Below, one piece after another: positions 45,730-57,411 of a stretch of 64,000 bases of DNA. Positions within the stretch are counted from its first letter, which is position 1, and each line of letters begins with the position of its first letter. Origin of the DNA: Muscardinus avellanarius (lineage: Eukaryota; Chordata; Mammalia; Rodentia; Gliridae). A model generated the notes under the pieces. The model did not search any database. It was not told the origin of the DNA and saw only the letters and a program-made list of their open reading frames with translations. Where the stretch lies: positions 31,143,592 through 31,207,591 of the forward strand of contig OY726569.1 of the NCBI GenBank assembly GCA_963383645.1, read 5' to 3'. Both the position numbers and the translations under genes were made by a program.

Positions 45730-46943
45730 CTTCACCTATAGCTGCCTACACCTCACAGCTCTTCACAATGTAAAATGTGTTTAGTCTATCTCCAAGAGTT
45801 CCCATAGTCTTAACAGTTCTAGCATCTCTTAAAAGTCCCAATGTCCAAAGTCTCCTCTGAGACTAAAGGTAATCTTTTATCTGTAAGTCCCTATAAAAAA
45901 AAAAGCAAGTTGCATACATTGTATGTGCAATGTGGAATGGCCCAGTGTAATATATTTGCATTCCAACAGGGAAACCATTTAACCCTGTGACTTCATTTCT
46001 GGCATGTGGAGCTCATGGTGGTGAGAAGTGATCTCCAAGAGGCCTCGGCAGCACCAGCCCTTTGGTCAACTGATTGTAGTTGGCAGCATACTGACTCTTT
46101 CAGGCTGCCTCTGTGACTCTCAGCTTGCAGATCTTTACACATTTCTGGCATTTCTAAATCATGGGGCTTTTCCTTGCAACCTTGACTTCACTCTCACAGA
46201 TTGCCCCATTTGGGACTGTTCTCAGGGATTCCTACCCTGCTACACATTGTTTGGCTTGCCAGGACTTTCTTTGAAATATGGGAGAAGGCTCCATGACCCC
46301 TTTCTTCCCAGCAAAGCCAGAATTATGTGAGTGCTCAGATCGACTGCCAGCAGCAAAATTAGTCGTACCTTCTTTAATCATTGCCACTGAGCCCTTTCTG
46401 ATCAAGGCTACTTCATCCGGGCTGTGCTGGCCCTGCCTCCATCCTGGCCACTACCTCCATCATAGTCACTGCTTCCTCTTTTCATCCGTTTTACTTTCTT
46501 CTACAAAATCATGTCTCTGGCCTTAGTTTCACTGCAATTCTATAAAGTCTTTTGCTTTACTTTCTGTTCCTGAAATTCAATGTACAATTCCCTGAACATG
46601 GACATTAATATCCATACTGAAATTTCGATACTTTACTGTTTTGAGATTTTCTCCACCAGTTTCAACAGCCCATGATCTTTAAGTTCAACCTCACCCAATG
46701 TTTCAAGACAGGGGCAAAAAGCTGATAAGTTTTTTGTCAGAATGTAACACGTGTGGCCCCTATTCATTTTCCTATAGAGTCCTCTTTGCCCTCTAAAATC
46801 TCCTGAGCACAGTCACTACAATTTGCCTTTCTAGCCATATTCTGGCCCTTCCAACTCCCTCTCACAAACCAGTTGTCCAGATTCACAACCCATATGCTCT
46901 GACTTAGAAATAGCCGTGACTCTACTCCTTTGGTACTAATTTC
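45730..46943 (-). other. MaLR internal region, non-coding
   Basis: AGCATCTCTTAAAAGTCC, AATGTCCAAAGTCTCC and CTGAGAC near 45823-45865 match antisense MST/THE-type internal sequence. Next to the right LTR, the minus strand reads AAATTAGTACCAAAGGAGTAG (46942-46922), which resembles the leucine-type primer-binding site of ERVL/MaLR elements. Open frames at 46028-46526 have no retroviral motifs. Confidence 0.82.
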
Positions 46944-47477
46944 TGTGTTGGTAAATATTTTTACTTGATCTAAAAAGTTTAACCCCACAACTTAGAGGAA
47001 GGAAGATTTTTTTTTTTTTTGGTGGTACTGGGGTTCCTGGAAGCCCTTCTACCTCCGGGCTACACTCCCAGACCTAGTTTTACATTTTTATTTGGAAACA
47101 GGGTCTCCTAAGCCAGCGCGCGCGGCTGGCTTCAAACCTGCGCGATCCTCCTGTCTCCGCCTCCCAAGCGCAGGGATTACAAGCGTGCGCCACCATGCCC
47201 AGCTGGAAGGTGTTCTTATTTGCTCACAGTTTCTAGGGATTTAGAGGTACAGTCCATGCTAGGCAGGTGTGTAGAGTTCAGGGCATAATGGCAGGAAAGC
47301 AGAGGGAGAGTGCAAGGCCTTGTTCCTTGTATCATGGAACCCAGAAGCAAGAGGCAGAGTAGGGGAGGAGGAACCATACAATTCCCAAGGCCACACACCC
47401 AAAGACCCCTCCTTAGCAAGCAGGCAAGCCCTGCTTCTACAAGGGCTAGGGGAGAATTCTAAATCCAAACCATTACA
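46944..47477 (-). repeat. MaLR 5' LTR, interrupted by a young SINE
   Basis: Right LTR in genome order, 5' LTR of the element. It reads TGTGTTGGTAAAT at its inner end and ...CCATTACA at its outer end. Without the SINE (47005-47204) its length matches the partner LTR. Confidence 0.9.
47005..47204 (-). mobile_element. Young B1-dID SINE inside the MaLR 5' LTR
   Basis: GGTTCCTGGAAGCCCTTCTACC tail text and core GCCAGC-GCGCGCG-GCTGGC, the most CpG-rich loop of the set. The B1 head ends CACCATGCCCAGC. Flanking GGAAG is a weak target-duplication candidate. Confidence 0.93.
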
Positions 47478-47482
47478 GTAAG

Positions 47483-47765
47483 AATAAAAAGCTCTGGTGT
47501 GCCATCGCATAGTAGGCTGACTATAGCTAACAATCTGTACTCTATGTCTCAAAGCCCAAAGGGGTTTTGAATGTTTTTCACCTATGAAGAAATACTAAAT
47601 GTTGAAGAAGACAGTTGTATTAACATGAATTAAATATTAGTGTACACATATTTTGAAACATATTTTAACATTAAACAGTGTATACATATTTTGGTACCCC
47701 ATTAATATGTATAATTAGTTTTGAATTTTTATGTATATTGAAAATTTTAATTTTAAAATGTTGAT
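47483..47765 (+). mobile_element. Old L1 3' region, right half and terminus
   Basis: Continues the L1 of 44800: GCTCTGGTGTGCCATCGCATAG, GGCTGACTATAGCTAACAATC, GGGTTTTGAATGTTTTTCACC, then CAGTGTATACATATTTTGGTACCCCATTAATA. The join across the MaLR element is colinear with L1 consensus. Confidence 0.85.
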
Positions 47766-47772
47766 ACCTTTT

Positions 47773-47932
47773 TGCCAGGCATGGTGACATGGTTTGCGGA
47801 CAGCCTCAGCTACTTAGTGAGGCTCTTCACAACTCAGTGAGACCCTGTTTCAAAAAAAAAAAAAATAGGGCTGGGGGTGTAGCTCAAAGATACAATGCTC
47901 CTGGGTTCCATCCCTGGTACCACACACAAAAA
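47773..47932 (+). mobile_element. B1-dID SINE with internal deletion in the head
   Basis: GCCAGGCATGGTGACATGG jumps to TTTGCGGACAGCCTCAGC; A14 linker; ID tail ending GGGTTCCATCCCTGGTACC. Confidence 0.88.
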
Positions 47933-48214
47933 AATGTTAATACTTGAAATTTAAGAGCTTTCATTCTTGTATGCCCCAGGATAGAGAAAAACGAAAATGT
48001 ATTTGGGAGAGGTTAAACCTTCTCATCAGAGCTCTGGTGACCCCCTGAATGTGAGTGAGGTGCTTAGGTATTCCAAGGTCCAGATACCCAGAGAAGTTAA
48101 TTACTCGGTGCTGGATCACACAAATGCTGGGGATCTTTAATCATAATACACATCAAGAGGGGGTGAGACCTTCAGAAAGATGAGCACTCTGAGGAGTGAG
48201 ACCTTTCTGGAGAA

Positions 48215-48365
48215 TGTAATAGTTACCACGGAGAAGCACTTTCTGAGTACCAGGCATAATTTGAGATGCTAATATGTTATTTAGTATTCACTTCATGATT
48301 AGTAACTATATGATTTTTCTGATGTAAAAATCTAAACTCTGAGATACTAGCAAAATTTCTATCAA
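48215..48365 (+). repeat. MIR-like relic
   Basis: ACTTTCTGAGTACCAGGCATAATTTGAG, TTATTTAGTATTCACTTCATG and AATCTAAACTCTGAGATACTAG follow MIR order loosely. Confidence 0.5.
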
Positions 48366-48382
48366 AGAAAAATGTTTGAAAA

Positions 48383-48580
48383 GTCAGGCGTGGTGAAGCA
48401 CACTTATAATCTCAGTACCTGGGAGGCTGAGACAGGAGGATCCGGGTTCTTGGCCAGCCTCAGCTACATAGTGAGGCCCTCTACAACGTATTAAGAAAGA
48501 ATAAAAAATAGGGCTGGGGCTGTAGCTTGGAAGTAAAGTGCCCCTGGGTTCAATTCCCAGTACCGTAAAAAGAAAAAAAG
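48383..48580 (+). mobile_element. B1-dID SINE, older copy
   Basis: AGTCAGGCGTGGTGAAGCAC head, GGATCCGGGTTCTTGGCC B-box region, AAGAATAAAAAATAGGGCTGGGG linker and GGGTTCAATTCCCAGTACC end. Confidence 0.9.
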
Positions 48581-48639
48581 TGTTTGAAAATGGGCATGAC
48601 CTGGTCACTGTTAAAAGGCCAATTAAAAGGGGAAGGTGA

Positions 48640-48830
48640 CTGATATTTATTGATCACTTGCTTTTGGGTTATCAAAAAGAGGCCTGGAAGATAAATAAAA
48701 CTATTTCTGGTTTAGCAAGAAATAAGAGACTCACAAAAGGTGTTGTGAGTTGTCTAGCTATTAAGTGGCAGAGTTGTGTTCAAACCTGGGTTTGCTTGCT
48801 CCACAGTTCCTATGCTTTCTTTGGTATGAT
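48640..48830 (+). repeat. MIR relic
   Basis: TGATATTTATTGATCACTTG at the start and TTGTCTAGCTATTAAGTGGCAGAG, then TTCAAACCTGGGTTTG, keep the MIR core and 3' order. Confidence 0.65.
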
Positions 48831-49551
48831 AAATTTAGGTGGTATTTGCTATTTCACTGAATTGTGTCTTATTAATCTTCTCTTTATCCTTTTTCATCCA
48901 ACCTAGGGTCCCATATAACCCCAGAGCCTAATTTTGACCTGATTCCTGTCCTCTGCTAGAATATTAAATAGTCTCTGTCAAATAGAGTGATAATTAGTGT
49001 GATAAACATGGTAGCTAATATGTTGAACAGATGTGTATGGAATTTAGAAGTGACCCGTTCTGATTTTGTATTGATAAGGAAAGACTTGAGTTTGGGGGAA
49101 GAAGTTGGAAAAGAACAAAATCAACCCCTTCTCCTGGTCTCTGATAGAATCATGAATTTTACTGGGAAGATGCATAGGAGGAAAGTGGGTGACTTTGGGT
49201 CTAATAGATTAATTTGGCTCTTAGTCTTGAAAGATTGCAATCATGAAGCAGAGCTAGAATTGCATTTTCTTATTTATTCAAGATGTCTCCACCTTGTCAC
49301 TATTGACATTTGAGGTAGATAACTCTTTGTTGTAGGTAGAATGTTATCCTGTATGTTGATATGGTAAATAATGCTTGACTTTAGCATCTTTGGATTTAGT
49401 TACCAATGCCAGTAGAAACCAACCATTTCTAGGTGTCCTTCTTCTGGGAATAAAGATCATATTTGGTTAAGAATTACTGGTTTAAGACTACCACCTCTTA
49501 CTAGCAATAACTTTTACCAAGTCTAATAATTTTTTTAAAAGTTGTTCTATA
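48831..49551. other. Unique DNA, nothing recognised
   Basis: A 108-residue frame at 48987-49313 has no domain, and no splice context was found. Confidence 0.45.
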
Positions 49552-49803
49552 AGTTGGGTGTGGTAGTGCATACTTGTAATCCCAGTACTTGGGAGGCTGA
49601 GACAGGAGGATCACAGGACAACAGCCAGCTTCAGCAACTTAGTGAGACTTTGCTTCAAAACAATACACCAGTTAAAAAAAATTAAAAAAGAAAGAATAAG
49701 AGCAAAAAAACTCCACAAAGAAGAGTAAAAAATAGGGCTGGGATGTCGCTTGGAAGTAGAATGCCCCTGGGTTCAATCCCCAGTTCTGGGGGGAAAAAAA
49801 AAA
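49552..49803 (+). mobile_element. B1-dID SINE with expanded linker
   Basis: GTTGGGTGTGGTAGTGCATAC head and ID tail ending GGGTTCAATCCCCAGTTC; the linker between them has grown to about 80 A-rich bases (49665-49735). Confidence 0.9.
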
Positions 49804-51119
49804 GTTCTACAGATTGTTCTGTGAGACACGAGAACTCAGTGGAAATATGGAAATCTATATGTGCCCTGTGACTAGCATAGGTTTACTCTTCTGTATGAAA
49901 GAAATGTTAAAAGAAACTTTATATTTGAAAGGGTTAGTACAAGAAGCTGGAAATAAATATAAACAGGTAGAAAATAGTCCTTTAATGAAAATCAAGGTGC
50001 CAAGGAACACTCTATTGATGATTTATTTTTGGATTATTTTCTCAGTTCCCTCTGGAAAGTATTCATAAAATTGGTAGAGGATGTTACTGGCTGAGTTTTT
50101 ACTTAGCAAGGTTGTTGAAGTTCAGATATAAGATATACTTTATTTGGTACCTGATTGAGTTCTCAGAATCTTGCTCTGAGGACCATCAGAGCTACAATTG
50201 TCACACACCAGGCTGGACCTAGTAGCCACATGACAACCTCTTTTAATTAACTGTCAGCTTTTATTGTGCTTTCATTTTCCTTAGGTAGTGTGGAAGTGGT
50301 TCAGAACTGTCCTTGGCAATGTGCCCTAGACCTTAACTCTGGGAGAAGCACAAAGAGAGGACCCATACCTTGCAGCAGCTCACTAAGCAATCAAGGCCAG
50401 CAGCCTTTCTCTGGATCATGACAGCCATCTTAAATATTGGAAACTCTCTTTCCTATTAGTACCACTTTCAAATGTCTTGGGTTTTTAAAAGTTGTATAGT
50501 TTTTCTTTACTTTAGAAGAATTATATGCCCATTGTGGAAAATATATTATGGAGAAATAATAGTTGTCTGTAATCATATCATTAAGAGACAAACACCATTA
50601 AAATTTTAGATTATTTCCTTCCAGGATTTTACTATGCATTTTACATTGATGGCATCACACTATAAACTATAATTTAGTGTTCTGCTAGTTAAAACTTTAA
50701 AACTTAGCTTTATATCATAGACTTGTTTCTCTGACATTTAAAACTTATTTTAGAGGAAGCACTGTTGAATTAATCATCACAGAAATCCTTTGCTGTAGAT
50801 AAAGAAATTCAGCACGAGCCCATTTGTACAGGAGGAAAATTAGAGCACAGGGATGAGGTGATTTTTCTCCTTATCCATTTTAATTATTGATCCTAAAGGA
50901 AGCACCTGAATCTAAGGTATGCATGTGAGTAGGCCTGTGATTCACTGGGGTCCCTCTGGCAGTGTTGTAGAATGGTGCCAGAGAGGGGAGAATCTCATAG
51001 TTGCTGGACAGAGAAACTCATAGGAATAGTATACTACAACACAGGTGGGACATGATGAAGACCTCCTTGAAAACATTGATTAGGGAGTGGAGGGGAGGTG
51101 ATGGATTAAAAAGATATTG

Positions 51120-51124
<5 letters not shown>
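49804..51124. other. Mostly unique DNA
   Basis: A weak MIR-like patch may lie at 50755-50860 (AGGAAAATTAGAGCACAGGGATGAGG). No exon is supported. Confidence 0.4.

Positions 51125-51168
<44 letters not shown>
51125..51168. repeat. (TA)n microsatellite
   Basis: About 22 TA units between GAGGGA and ATTATTAGC, not attached to a recognised SINE tail. Confidence 0.95.
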
Positions 51169-51170
<2 letters not shown>

Positions 51171-53263
51171 TTAGCATTTGGCTGATAGTTTAAAAAAGTA
51201 AAAAAAAAACAGGGATTCAGGGTAAAGAAAATAAAGGGTGGAGCAGTTTGGAATTAAGTTCAGTTCCATTTTGGACACAGTGAAAGGGAAAGTCTTGTAG
51301 GGCATGTAGGTACAAATGTCTGAAAGGCTGTGGTAATTCCAGAGGAGAAGAAAGTAGGAGAGAGGGAGGGAGGGAGGGAAAAAGAGAGAAAGAGAAATGA
51401 ATGTCTGGTTTAGGGCAGTTTATTGAAGTAGATTATCATTTAGAAGGTAGTTGGTGCCACAGACGTAGATGAACTCGTCTAGGGAAAGAGGCAGGGTGAG
51501 AAAAGAGAGCTCAGATAGAGCAGAGCCCTCTTTTGGTTCTGATGAGCTTTTCCCTTGAAGCTGGTCTGCGGCCAGTCTGTGATGACGCTCAAGGTCTAGT
51601 TTCTTCACTGGGATGGCACTTTGCCAGTAAATGTGTGTCTTGTGATCTCACTCGTCCTCACAGCAGTATTTGACATGGAGAGTTACTTTCTTTGCTGCTC
51701 TTAGACACTTTACTCTTGTGACAAAGGGCTGCTCCATTTTTCTTGCTACTTTGTGAAAATGTCTTTGTTGTCTCATTGTGTGGAAGCGGGTTTGCAATCC
51801 GATTCACTCCTGCAGATAGATTCTTGACATATGTCTGACCTAGGAGCAGCTTTCTGCATTTTCTCACTCTGGATCTTCCTACTCCTTAAACACCAGCTGA
51901 ATTTACCCAGGGAGTGTGCACCCCTTCAAATTCAGCATTTGCTCAAAAATCTATCATCTGGTAAAGGTGGAGTAAAACAACTTTTCTTTTGATGCAAATG
52001 TATTGTATCTCTGTATGTATAATCTATTATTTTATCTTTCTTTTTAGCTTCCTTAAAACAAGCAAAAAAATCTGCTTCAGTACATTAGTGAGCAATGTAG
52101 AATTTAATAAAAGTGACCTTGTGGTGGAGCAAAATCAGTCACCCCATGACAGGGACATAAAAAAGAAAAAAAGAGATGGAGGAGAGGGAAAGGGAGTGAT
52201 GGGGTGTGCGTGTGTGTATGTAAGAGAGAGAGAAAGTAAATGATGTATTATTTCCCAAATTATAGATGAGAAGAGTGGGGATCAGAGACAGAAACTATCT
52301 TAGGAGTAGAAGCGATCAGGTTGACCCAGCTTCAAGGTCTTGTAGACATCGACTTCGGAGCCACAAAGAATTTGTAGAAACCACCATAGGCAGGACCATT
52401 TGCATGTTTCAGCCTCAAGAGAGAAACATGCTTTGGTTCTGCCACTTTATTGTTTATTTTAGACAGGAAAAGAAGGGTAAACTTAATATATCTTGAAGCC
52501 AAATATTTTCCTGAGGAATGGGCAACTGAGTAGGGGGTGGAACTCTAAACATGTATTAGGAATCTTCTACAGGGAAACAGGGTTTTTACAAACCGTCTGT
52601 AACTGGGCTTCACCTCATGTTTTGGGTATGAACCTTGCTGCTTAGCCAGCCAGTAGGTTTTATTTTTATTTTTAAAAGTGACCCTTTTTTTCCTCTTATT
52701 TTGCATCTCTCTCCTCCCTTCCCTCTCTAATTATGAAAAAAAAATCAAAATTAACAATTAGCAGGCTTACCGGTTTACTGACTACAGGAATGAAGAACTG
52801 ATGCTACCATGTCTGAGAAATGTTATCTTGAAGGTACCATTTGGATATAAATTATGTTTTTACACCAGAAGTTTAGTTTGCAGATTTCTCCTTTATAAGC
52901 CCATTTTTCCTCCTTGGGATTGGAAAATTCAGTATTCAGTTTCCCCATTCACTAGTGGATCAGTAAAACTTATTTTTTCCCCTCAAAGCTCTGACTGTAA
53001 TTATTTTGTCTGGCAATATTGAGATAAAAATTGGAGTTTTGGTATCAAATTCGACTCCTGCCAGGGCTCAGGAGTGGTCCTCCTTCTAGATTCTCTGGCA
53101 GGCGAGGTACTCTGAGTGACTCCCAACTCCACTCTCTTCCAATGGATAGAGCAGTAAGCCATGGATACCCAATTTAACTTCTTCATGCTGAGGGGGTGAG
53201 AAGGGAAAGCGTGAATGCCAACAGCCAGGGCTGGGAGACAGGGCAGATCTGCCTTGGGTAGAA
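51169..53263. other. Unique DNA, with simple-sequence patches
   Basis: (GAGG)n at 51357-51400 and GT/GA-rich sequence at 52195-52240. No gene recognised. Frames at 51420-51867, 51989-52243, 52266-52496 and 52801-53022 show no family features. Confidence 0.45.
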
Positions 53264-53292
53264 CCTTTTTTTTTTTTTTTTTTTTTTTTAAC
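53264..53292 (-). repeat. Poly(T) tract
   Basis: A T26-type run without a recognised SINE or L1 attached on either side. On the minus strand it is a poly(A), so it could be the tail of an unrecognised retrocopy spanning 53000-53263. Confidence 0.6.
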
Positions 53293-53689
53293 CAAGGTAC
53301 TGTTCTGTGTAAAGGAAAAATTTGAGATCTGCCAACAACTTCCCAGAGCCTTTTATGCCTTGGGGAACTCCTCCTCGTCCTAACTGGGTCTGGCTCACTT
53401 TGCCATTCTGATTAACATGAGAAGGAAACTGAATGCACTCAAGTCATGACACCCTGGCCATTTGGGTCATTGGGTGCCTGCCATGGCCTTTTGATTCCAT
53501 CAACTGCTCCTCCACCTTTGTGGGGATATCTGTGGTATTTTTGTGGTAGAATCACAGTTAAGTTGAATCAGGGAACTGAGGGGACTCGTCGTCCCCATCT
53601 TTGGAGGGGTCTCATCTCTGTTAATGGATTTGTTCCGTCAGGCTCTGTTTTGTCTGTTGCCCTGTGGTTCAGGAATTCCCTTTGATTAG

Positions 53690-53690
<1 letters not shown>
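53293..53690. other. Unassigned DNA
   Basis: Slightly GC-richer than average. A 79-residue frame at 53446-53685 lacks supporting motifs. Confidence 0.4.
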
Positions 53691-53724
<34 letters not shown>

Positions 53725-53740
53725 TTGTGTGTGTGTGTAC
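53691..53740. repeat. (GT)n microsatellite
   Basis: Roughly 15 GT units, a GAGT interruption, then a further short (GT)n run. Confidence 0.95.
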
Positions 53741-55399
53741 ATTTTTTTCTCTAAGATATGGTGGAGCTACGTCACCTCCCACCCACTATAACCTCTTGGG
53801 CTGCTTACAATAATAAGGCTAGTATGAAGAGGAAGACGATAATGCACTATAATGCAGTCTGGCTGATGTATGTTAAAAAGAATGAGAAAAGTTGGTTGCT
53901 ATAAGGTGTTGTGAATTATTGTGTGATCTTGCAGTTCAAATTGTTTTGTCAGAGGGCAAGAAAATGGGAAGAGACCCTGTATGTGCAGGCATCTGTGCAG
54001 TTTCATACTAAGGAGACTGTCAAAAACTAAGCTCCAGTGTGCACACAGTGTGCACACAGCCTCCAGTGTGCAAGGGTAGGGGAGTTCTGGAAGACAGAAA
54101 CTGAGGAAGAGTTAATAAACTTAAATATGATACAGCTTTCTCCATGCTGGTGGTGGCGACTACAGCCCTGCCCCTCTAACCTCTGTGAATTCTACTCTTC
54201 CCAAAGATGCCTATTTGATTTGGCAATAATGGGAAAGGAACCAAGATTTTGGTATCACTTTCGGTATTGGAATTTGAAAAATTATGCTTGTGCTGTTTGG
54301 GAAAGGCCTATTTTACCTTTAAACTCATGCTTTAGCAGCTGACACACTTTTTTTTTTTTAAAAAAAAACTAGGCCTTAGGCTATTTGGAAGAAGATGTGT
54401 GTTTAGCTTCTATAGACAAGTTTCAAAGCAGCCACCAGGCAGGGCATGAGCCCTGGCAGACAAGGTTTACCATGTGCAGCTCAGCTGCTGAAATTTCTGT
54501 TGCCCTTAGGAATTTTGAAAACTGCCGCATAATGGTAGGAATTCCAAGTGCACCTGAAGCTGCTTCCCTGGGTAAAACCTGCTTCTATATCCGTTTTGTT
54601 GTATTTTGTTTTTGAGCGGGACCCTCTTCATTTATTCCATGGATGTTGCTTCTGATTCATAATGTTCCTTTCTATAAAGAATTATGGGTTATAACTCTGT
54701 CAACCATGAAAATATAGGAATATATGATAGCTAAAAAAAATTCTAAAGAATAAAAGTATTTTCCCGTTAAATAAGAAAACATCTCTATATTGAGGCACTG
54801 GAGGTAATGTTGGCAAATAAATATTGCTTTCAGCTTTTTTCCCCGTCCCCATGTCCCTAACATTTGGATGTAGGAATGTGTTTCTAGTAGCAACATAATT
54901 TATAATACATTGGGACCGATACACAAAAAGGAAAGCTTCTTGGGGTGATGTAACCAAAGCACCTTATGTGTCTCCTGGGTATTGACATCTTCTAGCTCAT
55001 GATAATCAACCTCACTCTCTTTTTCAGAGGTTTCATTATTCAAATAACTGAATGTTCTGCCATTTGCTAAGTAGTTGGTTTAAGAGTGAGATATATAATT
55101 GTACCAGATCCTTAGGCTCATTATATATTTAAGCTTATATTTTATTGCTTCAGGAACATTGTACAAAAACAAAATCACAAATTCCAAAAGCATATTGAAG
55201 TGACTATGTCAAGTATAGATGTTTGTACTGTGTAGTCTCACTGTGGCAGAGCCATTTGTAGAAGCAAAGATAGAAAGCTCTTAATAAATATTTGTCTAGT
55301 GAATACATGAAAAATATATTTTCAACTCCAATGATGGGTTTTCCTTCCTTCACCTGCTCTCTCATGTGTCTCTAGTGGCATCAATGATTAATTAATTGA
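53741..55399. other. Unique DNA, 1.7 kb
   Basis: GTGTGCACACAGTGTGCACACAG at about 54040-54062 is a short palindromic tandem. Nothing else recognised. Frames at 54037-54342 and 54385-54615 are not supported as exons. Confidence 0.45.
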
Positions 55400-55790
55400 T
55401 CAATATTTTAAATATTTATTGCATGTTTATTCTGAGTTTAGTACCAGATTAGCTCTATTATATACAGGAGGAGGGCAGTAAAGTTAGGTAGAGGAAAAAC
55501 TTTAAGACTACATAAAACTAGAGAAAAATAGTATTCATCAGTACTATTTCAGATATTGGCAAAATCTCATGAACTTTGTATTCTAGTGGAGGGAGCTAGA
55601 CAATAAACAAACACGTTGGCAAATTTGATGGTATATAATGATAAGTATTATGGAGTAAAATAAAGCATTGAAATATGGCATATTCAGGAGTTGGATGCCT
55701 ATGATTTTAGACAGGGTGTTCTGGAAAAGGGACAGTGAAAAAGGGACATCTGAGCAAAGACTTGAGGAAAGGTGCAAGTGGTATATATAT
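55400..55790 (+). repeat. Ancient interspersed-repeat relic
   Basis: TATTTATTGCATGTTTATTC, then TATTCTAGTGGAGGGAGCTAGACAATAAAC, ATGATAAGTATTATGGAG and GGGACATCTGAGCAAAGACTTGAGG: the best preserved of the three copies of this family (41930, 43995). Confidence 0.6.
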
Positions 55791-56849
55791 CACAGGAATT
55801 GATGATTGTGGAAAAACAATATTAAACAGCTTGTTTCTAAAATCAGTTATTTTCACAATAAGCATGAATCATCAGCAGTTGTGAAACCTCTATTAACACT
55901 ATCAAGTCATTCTGATTAATAACACATGGTTCTGCTTATTAGGCCTTCTCCACCCAATTCTCATGTCTAGCTGAGCAGATGGGCTGCTAACATGCTCGAG
56001 TCCTAGTATACCACTGGAATCTTCATCTCACAGCCTTAAAGTGTCAAAGTGAGTCATGGAGCTGGTGACAAAAATGGCACCTGTCTCTCACTCTGTTTGG
56101 ATTAGACAGTGTCTTATGCAAACATATGGAAGAGCAGACAGGCATTGTGGGAGGTGGGAGGAACCCAACTGCCCAGAGAATTTCAACTTGGAATCTTATG
56201 GCAGAAAACTAGAAAGCTAATTTCCTAATATTTCTTCTTCCATTCTAATGAAAACCCTTAGAGTTTTGTAACTTAACATGGTATAGAAAGCACCATCTCC
56301 AAAAATTTATAAAGGTGAAATATTTTTTTGCTCTCTTTGACTGCTTCCGATGTGAGTTTATTGTGACTTTCTAAACATTTACTGAATTCTGCTTTACTCT
56401 ATACAGGAGAGCATGGACCTTGTTGATTGTGAGATTTGGGGTGACATTTAACAAAATTATATCCCAAATACTCACTGTCCTTGAGAATATGGAGTGCAAT
56501 TCCATCTTAAATTCATTCATTTTAAGAATGGAAATAGGAAAGGGAGTTGGCATTCTAAGGAACTAATTTTAATAAAATTGCTAATTTCCCCCAGTTACCT
56601 ACGATTAATGAATAATTATAAGTATTTCACATTAATCACAGAGCCCTAGTATTACCATAGAATTCAAACGGTGCAACTAGAAGCCAAGTTTTTCCTATAA
56701 AATATTAGGATGGATTATGATATTTTACTTCATGATATATAATTAAGGATGCTTTGTTGGAAGAAAACATGACTGTTATATAATCACTCATGTCCAAAAC
56801 TATAATTGCAAAAAAAAAATGATGGGGAGAAATCAACATTTGTCCTATG
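55791..56849. other. Unique DNA, nothing recognised
   Basis: About 1 kb; no repeat or exon identified. Confidence 0.5.
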
Positions 56850-57005
56850 TATACTTTACATATAGGTTCATTTATTTAAAGTTTACAAAAATTCATGAGG
56901 AAGACATTGTCCTTAGTTGACAGGAGAGTTTCAGAAACCTGTTCAAGATCCACACCAAGAAGGAGGTAGAGTTGGAATTGAATTCAAACCTCTTAGCACA
57001 TTGTT
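56850..57005 (+). repeat. MIR relic
   Basis: TATACTTTACATATAGGTTC, ATTCATGAGGAAGACATTG, CTGTTCAAGATCCACACC and GGAGGTAGAGTTGGAATTGAATTCAAACC follow the MIR consensus. Confidence 0.7.
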
Positions 57006-57411
57006 TTCTCTTTCCATGGAAGTGGTTTTCTTTTTTTACTTTTTCATTAATGCTATTTATTACCTATTGTATATATTTTATTGTGTCTTTGGCAGGCAAT
57101 AGGTATTATGTGCCAACAATTAATTAAAACTATAACAAAAAACAGCATTCAATTCATGTATTATCTATTGCTTGATAGTAGTTTGTGAATGTAGATTTGT
57201 CATTTGGAACAGATGTACTATTTTGGTGGGAGACAAAGATAATGGAGGAGACTAAGTGTGAGGAACAAGAGGTTTATGGGATATTTGTGTACTCTTACCT
57301 TAATTTTACTGTGAAACTGGAGCTGCACTAAAAATAATAAAGTCTTTAAAACACTAACACAATACTTAATTATCTCCAAAACTAGAAGATGAAGACAATA
57401 GTGAAAGGTCT
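57006..57411. other. Unassigned AT-rich DNA
   Basis: No repeat recognised; it ends directly at the LTR boundary TGAGACAAGCCC. Confidence 0.45.

Larger units (their letters stand above)
45387..47482 (-). mobile_element. Complete MaLR element, LTR-internal-LTR, with 5-bp target duplication
   Basis: Two direct LTRs (45392-45729 and 46944-47477, the latter containing a SINE) bracket about 1.2 kb of internal sequence. The element begins TGTCTTGG and ends ATTACA (TG...CA termini), and GTAAG lies immediately outside at 45387-45391 and 47478-47482. MaLRs are ERVL-related, non-autonomous LTR elements with no pol genes, and no such frames occur here. LTRs are diverged from each other, so the insertion is old. 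It sits inside an older L1. Confidence 0.93.

Noticed and set aside
46028..46526. Two overlapping plus-strand frames of 100 and 82 residues
   Set aside because: They are antisense within the MaLR internal region, which is non-coding in this family.
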